This document shows positions 35,151 through 47,260 of a DNA stretch of 64,000 nucleotides, one piece after another; positions within the stretch are counted from its first letter, which is position 1; each line of letters starts with the position of its first letter. The notes under the pieces are model-generated. The model did no database searches. It saw nothing but the letters and a program-made list of their open reading frames with translations, and had not been told where the DNA came from. Location of the stretch: assembly GCF_019393635.1 (NCBI RefSeq), contig NC_057863.1, forward strand, positions 646,264,660 to 646,328,659. The letters run 5' to 3'. The DNA comes from Dromiciops gliroides. Lineage: Eukaryota; Chordata; Mammalia; Microbiotheria; Microbiotheriidae. The translations under genes and the position numbers were made by a program.

Positions 35151-35179
<29 letters not shown>

Positions 35180-35199
35180 TTGTTTCTTTGGTTGGTTGG

Positions 35200-35342
35200 T
35201 TTTTGTGGGGCAATTGGGGTTAAGTGACTTGCCCAGGGTCACACAGCTAGTAAGTGTCAAGTGTCTGAGGCCAGACTTGAACTCAGAGGTACTCCTGAAT
35301 CCAGGGCCGGTGCTTTATCCACTGCTCCACCTAGCCGCCCCC
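35200..35342 (-). mobile_element. WSINE1-like SINE, unit 1 only
   Basis: Reverse copy after a (TA)n and TTG-rich stretch; 'gtggggcaattggggttaag' through 'ccacctagccgccccc'. Confidence 0.9.
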
Positions 35343-35389
35343 ATGTTTTTGTTGTTGTTGTTGTTGCGGGGGGGGGGGGGGGGGAAGAG

Positions 35390-35514
35390 GGGCAACAAGG
35401 TTTAAGTGACTTGCCCAGGATCCCACAGCTAGTAAGAGTCAAGTGTCAGGCTGGATTTGAACTCAGGTCCTCCTGAATCCAGGGCCAGTGCTTTATCCAC
35501 TGTGCCACCAACTG
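35390..35514 (-). mobile_element. SINE shared by the array, unit 1
   Basis: Reverse SINE whose end reads 'tgccaccaactgagtagtc'. The same altered end closes units 2-5 ('ccaccaactgcccccc'), so it was in the ancestral unit. Confidence 0.85.
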
Positions 35515-36412
35515 AGTAGTCTTCTTTTTAGCAAGCATCAATTGGTTGCCTAAAACACTTGTTGTCCCTAGTATAGGAAGTTTGTCCTTCATCGTCCTTC
35601 CTCTTGCCCTCAAATTCCAGCACAGATGCTGGGAAAAAAGGGAAGGGAATAAACAGTGATTTCTACCTACTATTTGCCAGGTGCTGTGCCAAGAGCTTTC
35701 TTTATTTTACAACAATGGCAATATTGTTTTACGAATGACTTTGAGTGAATAAGTTATTTGGACTATTTTAAATAACCCAAATTAACTATAAATGACATAT
35801 GAAGGAAGATGCTCTCCATCCAGAGGCAGAACTGATAAATAGAAATGTATGTAATGTAATTTTGCTATTTTATATATTTATATGTATGTGTATGCATATA
35901 TGTGTGTATACAGTCACACCTATTTCTTTATAATTGTAGCCAACCGTAGGTTGGGGGGGGGGGTGGGAAGAAGAAAATTTACATAATTTTGTTTTCTATT
36001 TGAAAGGAATAGGAAGTTGTGCATAGTTGCTGTAACTTTCATCTGAAATGGGTTGGTTTTTTTTTTTGTAGTACTGTGTTATGGAAGTACTGGTTTTATT
36101 CCATAAATTTAAAATAAAACTTTAAAAAATGTTCTGCTCATTTATCCTTACAATACCCTTCCATATTAGGTTGACAGGAAATCAATACAAGGCCAGTTTC
36201 TTATCAAGGGCATGTAACTGTATGAAGCTGGATTTAAACTCAGGCATCCCTGCTTCTAGGTCCAGGGCTTTGTCCACTGCACTACCAGCTCCCTTTACTT
36301 TCTAGATAGTGGAATCTTTGGAATAATCCATCTTCTTTTGGAGAAGATGCACCAAGCCCAAATTTTCATTTTATAAGGTCCTAGGCTCAAGGCTACTCTG
36401 GGACAATTACCC

Positions 36413-36566
36413 TTTTTTTTTTTTTTTCTGTGAGGCAATTGGGGTTAAGGGACTTGGCCAGGGTCACATGGCTAGTAAGTGTCAAGTGTCTGAGGCCCGA
36501 TTTGCACCCAGATCCTCCTGAATCCAGGGCCAGTGCTCTATCTACTGTGCCACCTAGCTGCCCCCC
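36413..36566 (-). mobile_element. SINE shared by units 2 and 5
   Basis: Reverse SINE with the rare changes 'aagggacttggccaggg'. The SINE at 44175-44326 lies at the same place in unit 5 and carries the same changes. The other units lack it. Confidence 0.9.
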
Positions 36567-36869
36567 ACCCCCCCATCACCCTTTTTACCCAGTTTTGGGA
36601 TTAGAAGTTTCTTCCAGAATGGAGCATAACAGGATGGGGCTGAGTGGGTTTTAGGGTAGTGGGTTTGTCCATTTTTCTGAACAGGTTGTAGAAAACATGC
36701 TGTTTTGGGTTCCTTGCATCACAAACCCTAACAGGGGATTATAGACTCACATGTATGAACAAAATGGGATAAACCTCAAAATGAAGTAGCCCGGCATCCT
36801 CTCTCCTTTCCCTAAAAAGAACTAAATGACAAGTTTCCCTCCATGTTCATCTCTAATATCCCTACACAG

Positions 36870-36965
36870 GACTTCCAGTTCCCAGAGACGATCTGATCTC
36901 TTATTTTGAGCAAAGGGAAGCACCAGGAATGTTGGAGCAAGAAGGCCTGAGGAGCTGCTGTCCAG
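36870..36965 (+). CDS. KRAB-B box exon, copy 2 (intact)
   Basis: 96 bp, acceptor ccctacacag|, donor |gtgagtgag. Reads GLPVPRDDLISYFEQREAPG, then MLEQEGLRSCCP. It differs from copy 1 by V for I, DDL for EDV and Y for C, all acceptable for a B box. Phase 1 at both ends. Confidence 0.9.
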
Positions 36966-37763
36966 GTGAGTGAGTAAATTTAAGGTAGTAGTGTTTACAA
37001 GAGACCTCTAGGGGTTGTGGTGAAGCAAGTGCTAGATTTGAGGGCAGGAAGACCTGTCTTGGAATTTGTTTTCAGTTTTTCTTAGCAGTGGCTTCTTGGG
37101 CTAATCACGGACCTTCATTTTCCTGATCTGTAAAATGAGGGGGTTGGACTCCATGTCCTTTTAGCTGGCTTTCAGTGATCATCTATGATCCTACAAGAAG
37201 TCCCTGTTTGAAATTTGTGGGCATTGATAAAACTGCGTATCCTCTGAGCCACCAATACAGCTACTATGCTTATGTCCCCAAGAGATCATAAAAGGGAAAA
37301 GCACCCGCATGTACATGTACAGAAGTATTTATAGCTGGTCTTTAAGGAATTGAGGGGCTGCCCATCCATTGGGCAATGGCTAAACAAATTGTGGTATGTG
37401 AGTGTAATAGAACATTGTAAGAAACAGTAAGCAGGTAGATTTCAGAAAAACCTGGAGTTACATAAATCGATGCTGAATGAAATGAGCAGAACCAAGAGAA
37501 CTTTGTATACAGTAACAGCAACATTGTGTGATGATCAAGTGTAATAGATGTAACTCTTCTCAGCAATATAGTGATGCAAGACATAATTCCAAAGAATACT
37601 TGATGGAAAATGCTCACCACATCCAGAAAAAGACATTGTGAAATCTGAATGCAGATTGAACCCTACTGTTTTTTTCTTTTGTCGTTCTTTGTTAAGGTTA
37701 TGCCCTTTTGTTGTGAATTTTCTTTCACAACATGACTAATGGGAAATATATATAGGTATATTT

Positions 37764-37906
37764 TGGGGGGGGTGCAGTGAGGGTTAAGTGACTTGCCCAG
37801 GGTCACACAGCTAGTAAGTGTCAAGTGTCTGAGGCTGGATTTGAACTCAGAGGTACTCCTGAATCCAGGGCTGGTGCTTTATCCACTGCACCACCAACTG
37901 CCCCCC
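37764..37906 (-). mobile_element. SINE shared by the array, unit 2
   Basis: Reverse SINE after a G-run in the L1 tail, ending 'accaccaactgccccccag'. Confidence 0.88.
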
Positions 37907-38120
37907 AGAATAGTCTTTTTAGCAAGCATCACTTGGTAGCCTAAAACACTTGTTGTCCCTAGTATAGGAGGTTTATCCTTCATCTTCTTTCCTATTGCCC
38001 TCAAATTCCAGCACAGATGGTGGGAAAGAAGGGAAGGGAAGGGAATAAGCAGTGATTTCCACCTACTATTTGCCAGGTGCTGTACCAAGCACTTTCTTTA
38101 TTTTACAGCAATGGCAATAT

Positions 38121-38266
38121 TTTGTTTTGTTTTGTGAGGCAGTTGAGGTTAAGTGACTTGTCCAAGGTCACACAACTAGTAAGTGTTAAGTGTCTGAGGC
38201 CGGATTTGAACTCAGGTCCTCCTGAATCCAGGGCTGGTGCTCTACCCACTATGCCACCTAGCTGGC
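38121..38266 (-). mobile_element. WSINE1-like SINE, unit 3
   Basis: Reverse SINE at 'atggcaatatt'. Its 'gctctacccacta' end is also in the SINE at 40765-40914 of unit 4, suggesting one shared insertion. Confidence 0.88.
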
Positions 38267-38279
38267 CTGGCAATATTTT

Positions 38280-38435
38280 CTTTTTTTTTTTTTTTTTTGT
38301 GTGAGGCAAATGGGGTTAACTGACTTGCCCAGGGTCACACAGCTAGTAAGTGTGTAAAGTGTCTGAGGTCAAATTTGAACTCAGGTCCTCCTGAATCCAG
38401 GGCCGGTGCTCTATCTACTGCGCCACCTAGCTGGC
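38280..38435 (-). mobile_element. WSINE1-like SINE, unit 3
   Basis: Second reverse SINE immediately after the first, flanked by 'ggcaatatt' on both sides. Confidence 0.88.
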
Positions 38436-39424
38436 GGCAATATTGTTTTAAGAATGACTTTGAGTGAATAAGTTATTTGGACTATTATAAATAACCCAAA
38501 TTAACTATAAATGACATATGAAGGAAGATGCTCCCTCCATTCAGAGGCAGAACTGATAAATATAAATGTACGTAATATAATTTTGCTATTTTATATATTT
38601 ATATGTATGTGTATGTGTATTTTGTGTGTGTATACAGTCACACCTATTTCTTTCTATTTGTAGCCATCCTTAGGTTGGGGGGTAGGAAGAAAAATTTTAC
38701 ATTATAATTTTGTTTTCTATTTGAAAGGAATAGGAAGTTGTGCATAGTTAATTTAACTTTCATCTGAAATGGTTTTTTTTTTTTTTGTAGTACTGTGTTA
38801 TGGAAGTACTGGTTTTATTCCATAAATTTAAAATAAAACTTTAAAAAATGTTCTGCTCATTTATCCTTAAATAACCTTCCATATGAGGTGATAGGAAACT
38901 GAGGCAAACAAAGGCCAAGTTTCTTACTAAGGGGCATACTGCTAGTAACTGTATGAAGCTGGATTTAATCTCAGGCATTCCTACTTCTAGGTCCAGGGCT
39001 TTCTTGACTGCACTACCAGCTCCATTTACTTTCTAGATAGTGGAATCTTTGGAATGAACCCATCTCCCTTTGGAGAAGGTGCACCAAGCCCAAAATTTCA
39101 TTTTCTAAGTTCCCAGGCTCAAGGCTGCTCTGGGCCAATCACCCTTGTCACCCAGTTTGGGGATTAGAAATTTCTTCCAGAATGGAGCATAACAGGATGT
39201 GGCTGGGTGGAGAATTGGGGGTAGAGGGTTTGGCTTTCTCAGAACAGGTTGTGGAAAACATGCTCTTTTGGGTTACTTGCATTACAAACACTAAGTGGGG
39301 ATTATAGACTCACATGTGTGAACATAATGGGATAACCTCAAAACCAAGTGGTCCTCTCTCCTTTCCCTAAAGAAAATTAAATGACACGTTTCCCTCCATG
39401 CTCATCTCTAATATCCCTACTCAG

Positions 39425-39520
39425 GACTTCCAGTTCCCAGAGAAGACGTGATCTCTTGTTTTGAGCAAAGGGAAGCACCAGGGCTGTTGGAGCAAGAAGG
39501 CCTGAGGAGCTGCTGTCCAG
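39425..39520 (+). CDS. KRAB-B box exon, copy 3 (intact)
   Basis: 96 bp, acceptor ccctactcag|, donor |gtgagtgagg. Reads GLPVPREDVISCFEQREAPG, then LLEQEGLRSCCP. The M of MLE is L here. Phase 1 at both ends. Closest to copy 1 in exon and flanks. Confidence 0.9.
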
Positions 39521-40177
39521 GTGAGTGAGGTGAAGGCAAGTTTAAGAGAGTAGTGATTACAAGAGACCTCTGGGGGTTGTGGGGAAGCAAGTGCTAGATT
39601 TGAGGGCAGGAAGATCTGTCTTGGAACTTGTTTTCAGTTTTTCTTAGCAGTGGCTTCCTGGGCTAATCACTGAACTTCAGTTTCCAGATCTGTAAAATGA
39701 GGGGGTTGGACTCCATGTCCTTTTAGCTGGCTTTCAGTGATCATCTATGATCCTGCAAGAAGTTCTGAAATTTGTGGGCATGCATAGAAGTGCATACCTT
39801 CTGAGCCACCAATATAGCTACTATGTCAATGTCCCCAAGAGATCATAAAAATGGGAAAAAGGACCCACATGTACAAAAGTATTTATAGCTGGTCTTTTTT
39901 CTGGTGGCAAAGAATTAGAAATTGAGGGGCTGCCCATCCATTGGGCAGTGGCTAAACAAATTGTGGCATATGAATGTCATAGAATGTTATAAGAAACAGT
40001 AAGCAGTTAGATTTCAGAAAAACCTGGAGTTACATAAATTGATGCAGAGCGAAATGAGCGGAAAGAAGAAAACTTTGTACACAGTAATAGCAACATTGTG
40101 TGACGATCAAATGTAATAGAGGTAACTCTTCTCAGCAATATAGTGATGCAAGATATAATTCCAAAGGACAGATGATC

Positions 40178-40300
40178 AATAAGGGTTAAGTGACTTGCCC
40201 AGGGTCACACAGCTAGTAAGTGTCACGTGTCTGAGGCTGGATTTGAACTCAGGTTCTCCTGATTTCAGGGCTGGTGCTTTATCCACTCTACCACCAACTA
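40178..40300 (-). mobile_element. SINE shared by the array, unit 3
   Basis: Reverse SINE, shortened at its tail, ending 'taccaccaactagcatcac' and so fused straight into the next unit. Confidence 0.85.
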
Positions 40301-40494
40301 GCATCACTTGGTAGCCTAAAACACTTCTTGTCCCTAGTATAGGAAGTTTGTCTTTCATCTTCCTTCCTATTGCCCTCAAATTCTAGCACAGATGGTGGGA
40401 AAGAAGGGAAGGGAATAAGCAGTGATTTGATTTCTACCTATTGTTTACCAAGTGCTTTCCCAAGCACTTTCTTTATTTTAATTTTTTTAATTTT

Positions 40495-40662
40495 ATGGAT
40501 TTTTTTTAATTTAATTTTTTATTTTTAGTGAGGCAATTGGGGTTAAGTGACTTGCCCAGGGTCACACAGCTAGTAAGTGTTAAGTGTCTGAGGCCGGATT
40601 TGAACTCAGGTACTCCTGACTCCAGGGCTGGTGCTCTATTCACTGCACCATTTAGCTGCCCC
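40495..40662 (-). mobile_element. WSINE1-like SINE, unit 4
   Basis: Reverse copy 'agtgaggcaattggggttaag' with T-rich tail; 'cactttctttatttta' stands on both sides as target-site duplication. Confidence 0.92.
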
Positions 40663-40764
40663 ACACTTTCTTTATTTTACAGCAATGGCAATATTGGTTT
40701 GGGTTTTTTTAGATGTAAGTATACTATTTTCACTTTCTTTCTTTTTTTTTGCCTTTTCTTTCTT

Positions 40765-40914
40765 TTTTAAAAATTTTTTGGTGACGCAATTGGGGTTAGT
40801 AACTTGCTCAGGTTCACACAGCTAGTAAGTGTTTAGTGTCTGAGGCCGGATTTGAACTCAGGTCCTCCTGAATCCAGGGCTGGTGCTCTACCCACTACGC
40901 CACCTAGCTACCCT
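40765..40914 (-). mobile_element. WSINE1-like SINE, unit 4
   Basis: Diverged reverse copy 'ggtgacgcaattggggttag' ending 'ccacctagctaccc', then 'tggcaatatt'. Confidence 0.88.
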
Positions 40915-41146
40915 GGCAATATTGTTTTAAGAATGACTTTTAGTGAATAAGTTATTTGGACTATTATAAATAACCCAAATTAACTATAAATGACATATGA
41001 AGGAAGATGCTCTCTCTATCCAGAGGCAGAACTGATAAATAGAAATGTTTGTAATATAATTTTGCTATTTTATATATTTATATATATGTGTGTATACAGT
41101 CACACTTATTTCTTTATAATTGTAGCCATCCTAAAGTTGGGGGTTA

Positions 41147-41286
41147 GGGGACAGCTAGGTTGTGCAGTGGATAAAGCACTGGCCCTGGATTCAGGAGAAC
41201 CTGAGTTCAAATCCACCTCAGACACTTGACACTTACTAGCTGTGTGACCCTGGGAAAGTCACTTAACCCTCATTGCTCTGCAAAAA
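41147..41286 (+). mobile_element. WSINE1-like SINE, unit 4
   Basis: Forward copy, head ggggacagctaggttgtgc, tail 'cattgctctgcaaaa' running into an A/C-rich stretch. Confidence 0.9.
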
Positions 41287-41357
41287 ACCAACCAAAGAAA
41301 CAAAAAAACAACAACAAAAACAAATTTAAAACAACCCTAACCAAAACAAAACAAACT

Positions 41358-41508
41358 TGGGCAGCTAGGTGGCGCAGTGGATAGAGCACCGGCCCTGGAG
41401 TCAGGAGTACCTGAGTTCAAATCTGGTCTCAGACACTTAACACTTAGTAGCTGTGTGACCCTGGGCAAGTCACTTAACCCCAATTGCCTCACTAAAGAAA
41501 AAAAAAAA
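41358..41508 (+). mobile_element. WSINE1-like SINE, unit 4
   Basis: Forward copy, head gggcagctaggtggcgcag, tail 'caattgcctcactaaag' with A-run. Confidence 0.92.
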
Positions 41509-42258
41509 GTTGGGGTTTGGGAAGAAAAAAAATTTACATGATAATTTTGTTTTCTACTTGAAAGCAATAGGAAGTTGTGCATAGTTGTTGTAACTTTCAT
41601 CTGAAATGCGTTTTTTTGTAGTATTGTGTTATGGAAGTACTTGTTTTATTCCATAAATTTAAAACAAAACTTTAAAAAATGTTCTGCTCATTTATCCTTA
41701 CAATAACTTTCCATATGAGGTGATAGGAAACTGGGGCAAACAAAGGCTACATTTCTTAGCAAGGGGCATACTGCTAGTAAGTGTATGAAGCTGGATTTGA
41801 ATTCAGGTATTCCTGCTTCTAGGTCCAGGCCTTTGTCCACTGCACTACCAGCTGCCTTTACTTTCTAGATAGTGGAATCTTTGGAATGAATCCATCTTCT
41901 TTTGGAGAAGGTACACCAAGCCCCAGTTTTCATTTTATAAGGTCCCAGGCTCAAGGCTGCTCCGGGCCAGTCACCCTTGTCACCCATTTGTGGGATTAGA
42001 AGTTTCTTCCAGAATGGAGCATAATGGGTGGGGATTGGGTGTAGTGGGTTTGTCTATTTCTCAGAACAGGTTGTAGAAAACATGCAGTTTTGGGTTACTT
42101 GCATTAGAAACCCTAACAGGCGATTGATTATAGACTCACATGTGTGAACATAATGGGATGAACCTCAAAATCAAGTGGCCCTGCATCCTTTCTCCTTTCC
42201 CTAAAGAAAATTAAATGACACGTTTCCCTCCATGCTCATCTCTAATATCCCTACTCAG

Positions 42259-42354
42259 GGCTTCCAGTTCCCAGAGAAGATGTGATCCCTTGTTTTGAGC
42301 AAAGGGAAGCACCAGGAATGTTGGAGCAAGAAGGCCTGAGGAGCTACTGTCCAG
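42259..42354 (+). CDS. KRAB-B box exon, copy 4 (intact)
   Basis: 96 bp, acceptor ccctactcag|, donor |gtgagtgagg. Reads GLPVPREDVIPCFEQREAPG, then MLEQEGLRSYCP. P for S and Y for C set it apart. Phase 1 at both ends. Confidence 0.9.
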
Positions 42355-43175
42355 GTGAGTGAGGTGAAGGCAAGGTTAAGAGAGTAGTGATTACAAGAGA
42401 CCTCTAGGGGTTGTGGTGAAGCAAGTGCTAGATTTATGGGCAGGAAGATCTGTCTTGGAACTTGTTTTCAGTTTTTCTTAGCAGTGGCTTCCTGGGCTAA
42501 TCACTGAACTTCAGTTTCCAGATCTGTAAAATGAGCGGGTTGGACTCCATGTCCTTTTAGCTGGCTTTCAGTGATCATCTATGATCCTGCAAGAAGTTCT
42601 GAAATTTGTGGGCATGCATAGAAGTCCACACCCTCTGAGCCACCAATACAGCTACTATGTCTATGTCCCCAAGAGATCATAAAAACAGGAAAAGGACCCA
42701 CATGTACAAAAGTATTTATAGCTGGTCTTTTTCTGGAGGCAAAGAATTAGAAATTGGGGGCTGCCCATCCATTGGGCAATGGCTAAAGAAATTGTGGTAT
42801 ATGACTGTCATAGAATGTTATAAGAAATAGTACAGAAGGTAGGTAGATTTCAGAAAAACCTGGAGTTACATAAATTGATGCTGAGTGAAATGAGCAGAAC
42901 CAAGAGAACTTTGTACACAGTAACAGCAACATTGTGTGATGATCAAATGTAATAGAGGTAACTCTTCTCAGCAATATAGTGATGTAAGATATAATTCCAA
43001 AAGACTCATGATGGAAAATGCTCACCACATCCAGAAAAACACAATGTGAAATCTGAATGGAGATTGAATCCTACTGTCTTGTCTTTTTTTTTTCTTTTTT
43101 AATGGTTTGCCCTTTCATTCTGAATTTTCTTTCACAACATGACTAATGCAAATATATATATATATATATATATTT

Positions 43176-43324
43176 TGTGGTGGGCTTGGTGGGGCAATGA
43201 GGGTTAAATGACTTGTCCAGGGTCGCACAGCTAGTTAAGTGTCAAGTGTCTGAGGCTGGATTTGAACTCAGGTCCTCCTGATTCCAGGGCTGGTGCTTTA
43301 TCCACTGTGCCACCAAGTGCCCCC
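43176..43324 (-). mobile_element. SINE shared by the array, unit 4
   Basis: Reverse SINE behind the (TA)n run of the L1 tail, ending 'ccaccaagtgccccccag'. Confidence 0.88.
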
Positions 43325-44174
43325 CAGAGTAGTCTTCTTTTGAGCAAGCATCACTTGGTAGCCTAACTAGGAAGTTTGTCCTTCATCTTCCTTCCTCTTG
43401 CCCTCAAATTCCAGCACAGATGGTGGGAAAGAAGGGAAGGCAATAAGCAGTGATTTCCACCTACTATTTGCCAGGCACTTTATTTTACAGCAATGGCAAT
43501 GTTGTTTTAAGAACAACTTTGAGTGAATAAGTTATTTGGACTATTATAAATAACCCAAATTAACTATAAATGACATGAAGGAAGATGCTCCCTCCATACA
43601 GAGGCAGAACCGATAAATAGACGTGTGTAATATAATTTTGCTATCATATATACGTATATGTATGTGTATATGTGTGTATACAGTCACACCTATTTCTTGT
43701 AGCCATCCTTAGGTTGGAGGGGTGGGAAGAAAAAAATTTACATGGTAATTGTTTTCTATTTGAAAGGAGGTTGTGCATAGTTGATGTAACTTTCATCTGA
43801 AATGTTTTTTTTTTTTTGTAGTACTGTATTATGGAAGTACTGGTTTTATTCCATAAATTTAAAATAAAACTTTAAAAAATGTTCTGCTCATTTATCCTTA
43901 AATAACCTTCCATATAAGGTGATAGGAAACTGAGGCAAACAAAGGCCAAGTTTCTTAGTAAGGGGCATACTGCTAGTAACTGTATGAAGCTGGATTTAAT
44001 CTCAGGCATTCCTACTTCTAGGTCCAGGGCTTTCTTGACTGCACTACCAGCTCCCTTTACTTTCTAGATAGTGGAATCTTTGGAATGAACCCATCTTCTT
44101 TTGGAGAAGATGCACCAAGCCCAAATTTTCATTTTATAAGGTCCCAGGCTCAAGGCTGGTCTGGGGCAATCACC

Positions 44175-44326
44175 CTTTTTTTTTTTTCAGTGAGGCAATT
44201 GGGGATAAGGGACTTGGCCAGGGTCACATAGCTAGTAAGTGTCAAGTGTCTGAGGCCGGATTTGAACTCAGATCCTCCTGAATCCAGGGCCAGTGCTCTA
44301 TCCACTATGCCACCTCGCTGCCCCCC
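44175..44326 (-). mobile_element. SINE shared by units 2 and 5
   Basis: Reverse SINE with 'aagggacttggccaggg', the counterpart of 36413-36566. Confidence 0.9.
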
Positions 44327-44984
44327 ATTCACCCTTTTTGCCCAGTTTCGGGATTAGAAGTTTCTTCCAGAGGGTGGAGCCAAGATGGCAGAGGAGAGGC
44401 TGTGACTCCCACAAGCTCCAGATAAACCCGTCCATTCACGCCCAAATAATGCAATAAAAATCAAAACCCAGAACAGCCTAATGCACATAAGAACAGAGTG
44501 AGACTGTTTCTCCGCAAAAGAGGGTGATTCTGATCACCTACTGATCAGGCTGAACAGCTCAGCACGGGTCCGGACCCAGCCAGGGACACTGCTTCCAGCG
44601 CATGTCAGAGTCTTCCGCACCAGCAGCTTCTGAGGCTCCAATCACGGACTGGTGAGGGGGTTCCGCGGTAGGCCGGGGTGAAGTGGAGGCAGTATCTACT
44701 GGAGTTGGGGCAAAACTCCCTGGGTCTGAACCAGTGGGCTGAATCAAGTGGTGGTGGCCCAGTGGGGGAGGGGTAAAAGCACGCCAAGCTTCCAACCATA
44801 GAGAATCAGAGTTCAATCAGACTTCTGTTCCCGGGTCAAAGAGAAAGCAGCTGTGATTACTCATAAGCCAGGCAGGCTGAGAAGAAGCCCAATCACCCCC
44901 TGGGCCACACTGTAGCACGAACAGTGTGTCCTAGAAGCAGCGCTACACTTTAAGGAGTAAAAAGCCAAGAAATAGTAAGCCAGG

Positions 44985-45978
44985 ATGAGTAGACAGAGAA
45001 AGCAGAAGACCATTGAAAACTTCTTTGGGGGAAAGGTAGACCACAATACATCTTCAGAAGAAGAAGATAATAATAGGGTCAAAGCTCCAACATCCAGAGC
45101 TTCCAAGAAAAAAAATATGACCTGGTCTCAGGCCATGGAAGCTCTCAAAAGGGACTTTGAAGAGAAAGTAGGAGAGATAGAATGAAGATGTAGAGAAAGC
45201 GAGGAAGGAATGGAAAGAGAAATGAGAGCAATGCAGGAGAGTCATGAGAAAAAAGTCAACAGTTTGAAAAGCCAAATGGAAAAGGAGATTAAAAAACTGT
45301 CTGCTGAAAATAATTGCCTAAGAATTAGGATTGAACAAATGGAAGCTAGTGACCTTATGAGAAACCAAGACACAGTAAAGCAAATCCAATTGAATGAAAA
45401 AATAGAGGGCAATGTGAAATATCTCCTTGGAAAAACAGCTGACCTAGAAAATAAATCTAGGAGAGATAATTTGAAAATCATTGGACTACCTGAAAACCAT
45501 GATCAAAACAAGAGCTTAGACACCATCCTCCAAGAGATTGTGAGAGAAATTGCCCTGATATTCTGGAAGCAGAAGCTAAAATAGAAATTGAAAGAATCCA
45601 CTGATCACCTCCTGAAAGAGATCCCAAAAAGAAAACCTCCAGGAATATTATAGCCAAATTCCAGAACTCCTAGGTAAGGAGAAAATATTGCAAGCAGCTA
45701 GAAAAAAGGAATTTAAATACTGTGGAGCTCCAATAAGGATAAAGCAAGATCTAGCAGCTTCTACATTAAAGGACTGGAGGGCATGGAATATGATATTCCA
45801 GAGGGCAAAGGAACTGGGACTACAGCCAAAAATCACTTACCCAGCAAAGCTAAGCATCTTTCAGAGGCAAACATGGAACTTCAAGAAGAAAGAAGACTTT
45901 CAGGCATTTGTTATGAAAAGACCTGAACTGAATAGAAAATTTGACTTTCAAATACAAGACCCTGGAGAAGCATGAAAA
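44985..45978 (+). pseudogene. L1-type ORF1 of HAL1 copy 3
   Basis: ORF1p is the RNA-binding trimer protein of L1. Seen: N-terminus MSRQRKQKTIENFFGGK, acidic/serine stretch, long coiled coil (KKVNSLKSQMEKEIKKLSAE), RNA-recognition region (RRDNLKIIGLPENHDQ) and C-terminal domain (YPAKLSIFQRQTWNF) to the stop after QDPGEA. One in-frame TGA at 45183-45185 and a frameshift near 45550-45690 break it, so it cannot give a full protein as read. Confidence 0.88.
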
Positions 45979-46137
45979 GATAAACAGGAAAAAGACTTCA
46001 TGAGGGATATTAAAAGATCAAACAATTTATATTCCTACATGGGAAGATAATACTTCAAACTCATAAGAACTATATCAGTAAGGATTTAATAGAGGACACA
46101 GGTCTGAACTGAATACAAAGGGATGTTATGTTTTGTT

Positions 46138-46233
46138 CTTTGTGGGGTGTCTTATGTCTGGGGCCGGACTTGGGCTTGGGGCCTCCTGGGTCCAGGGCTG
46201 GTGCATTTTCCACTGTGCCACCTAACTGACCCA
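46138..46233 (-). mobile_element. SINE remnant embedded in HAL1 copy 3
   Basis: Reverse of the shortened SINE seen in HAL1 copies 1 and 2, same flanks ('cataatgacatcct'). Confidence 0.75.
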
Positions 46234-47260
46234 TAATGACATCCTTAAAATAGGGTTGAGGTGTAGGAGAAATAGACTGGGGGAGGGGGAAGGGGAGAGA
46301 TGGTCTGGGGAGAGGTTGTTCACATGAAGGAAACAAGAAAAAAGCTTATGGAGGGAAGGGGAAGAGGGGGAGGAACTGGGGAGTGAGTGAACCTTAATAT
46401 CATCAGAATTGACTCAAAGAAGGACTAACATACATACTCAAGTGGGTATAGTAATATATTTTTGCCCTGAGGGAGGGGAGGGAGATAAGGGGGGGGGAGG
46501 GGAAGGAGGGAAGAACAGATTTGGGGAGAGTAGTAAAAAGCAAAATATTTTCGAGGAAGGTAAAGATGTTCTGCATAACGGCACAAGTATGAAATATTGA
46601 ATTGCTTGATTTCATAGGGAGGGTTGAGGAGAGAGGGAGGAAGAAAATTTGGAACATAGAATTAGCTCAAAGACCTTAAACTCATCAGAGTTGGCTCATG
46701 GAGGAAATAACATTCACACCCAGTTGGGAGGAGTAATCTATTTAACTTTATAGGAAAGTATGAGGGGAAGAGGATAAGGAAGGAAGGGTGAAAAAAAAAA
46801 AGGGAGTGCAGAGTAGGGGAGGGGACAGTTAGAAGTAAAACACTTTTGAGGAGGAATACTTTAAAAGAAGATAGAAAATAGAGTAAATATCATGGGAAGG
46901 GAATAGGATGGAGGGAAATAGTTATGATGATTGAATATAATGGCAAAACATATGGTACCTACTTTGCTGGGCTAATATGAAGAAAAATTCTTTGTCAAAT
47001 TTAAGGTACTTTATTTAGGTTATGATGGATGAACAGGATACTATCAGAAAAACCTGGAAAGACCTACATGAACTGAAGCAGAGTGAAATGTACTGTATAC
47101 AAAATAAACAGCAATAGTGTAAGATGATCTGCTGGGAAGCATGTGGTTATTTTCAGCAAGGCAATGGTCCAATATAACGCTGAAGGACTTATGAAAATGG
47201 CAACCCATCTACAGAGAAAGAAGTGATAGTATCTGAAAATAGATGGAAACACATTTTTTT

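Larger units (their letters stand above)
33083..35531 (+). repeat. KRAB-B tandem unit 1
   Basis: First of seven head-to-tail units. Order of parts: 'caagcatcacttggtagcc', a conserved block with 'cagcacagatggtggg', a TA/TG-rich stretch (33420-33480), an old MIR-like piece (33725-33850), the KRAB-B exon (34255-34350), an L1 tail (34614-35150) and reverse SINEs. The left target-site duplication of the L1, gaaatttgtgggcatg, is at 34598-34613. A newer SINE and a 17-base G-run (35368-35384) are specific to this unit. Confidence 0.93.
35532..37922 (+). repeat. KRAB-B tandem unit 2
   Basis: Same order as unit 1. Specific features: a reverse SINE at 36413-36566 that is shared only with unit 5, B exon at 36870-36965, L1 tail from about 37220, closing SINE at 37764-37906. 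Confidence 0.93.
37923..40300 (+). repeat. KRAB-B tandem unit 3
   Basis: Same order of parts. It carries two extra reverse SINEs near its start (38121-38266 and 38280-38435), B exon at 39425-39520, L1 tail from about 39770 and closing SINE at 40178-40300. Confidence 0.93.
40301..43344 (+). repeat. KRAB-B tandem unit 4
   Basis: Enlarged by SINEs: reverse at 40495-40662 and 40765-40914, forward at 41147-41286 and 41358-41508. B exon at 42259-42354, L1 tail from about 42600, a (TA)n run at 43154-43173 and closing SINE at 43176-43324. Confidence 0.93.
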
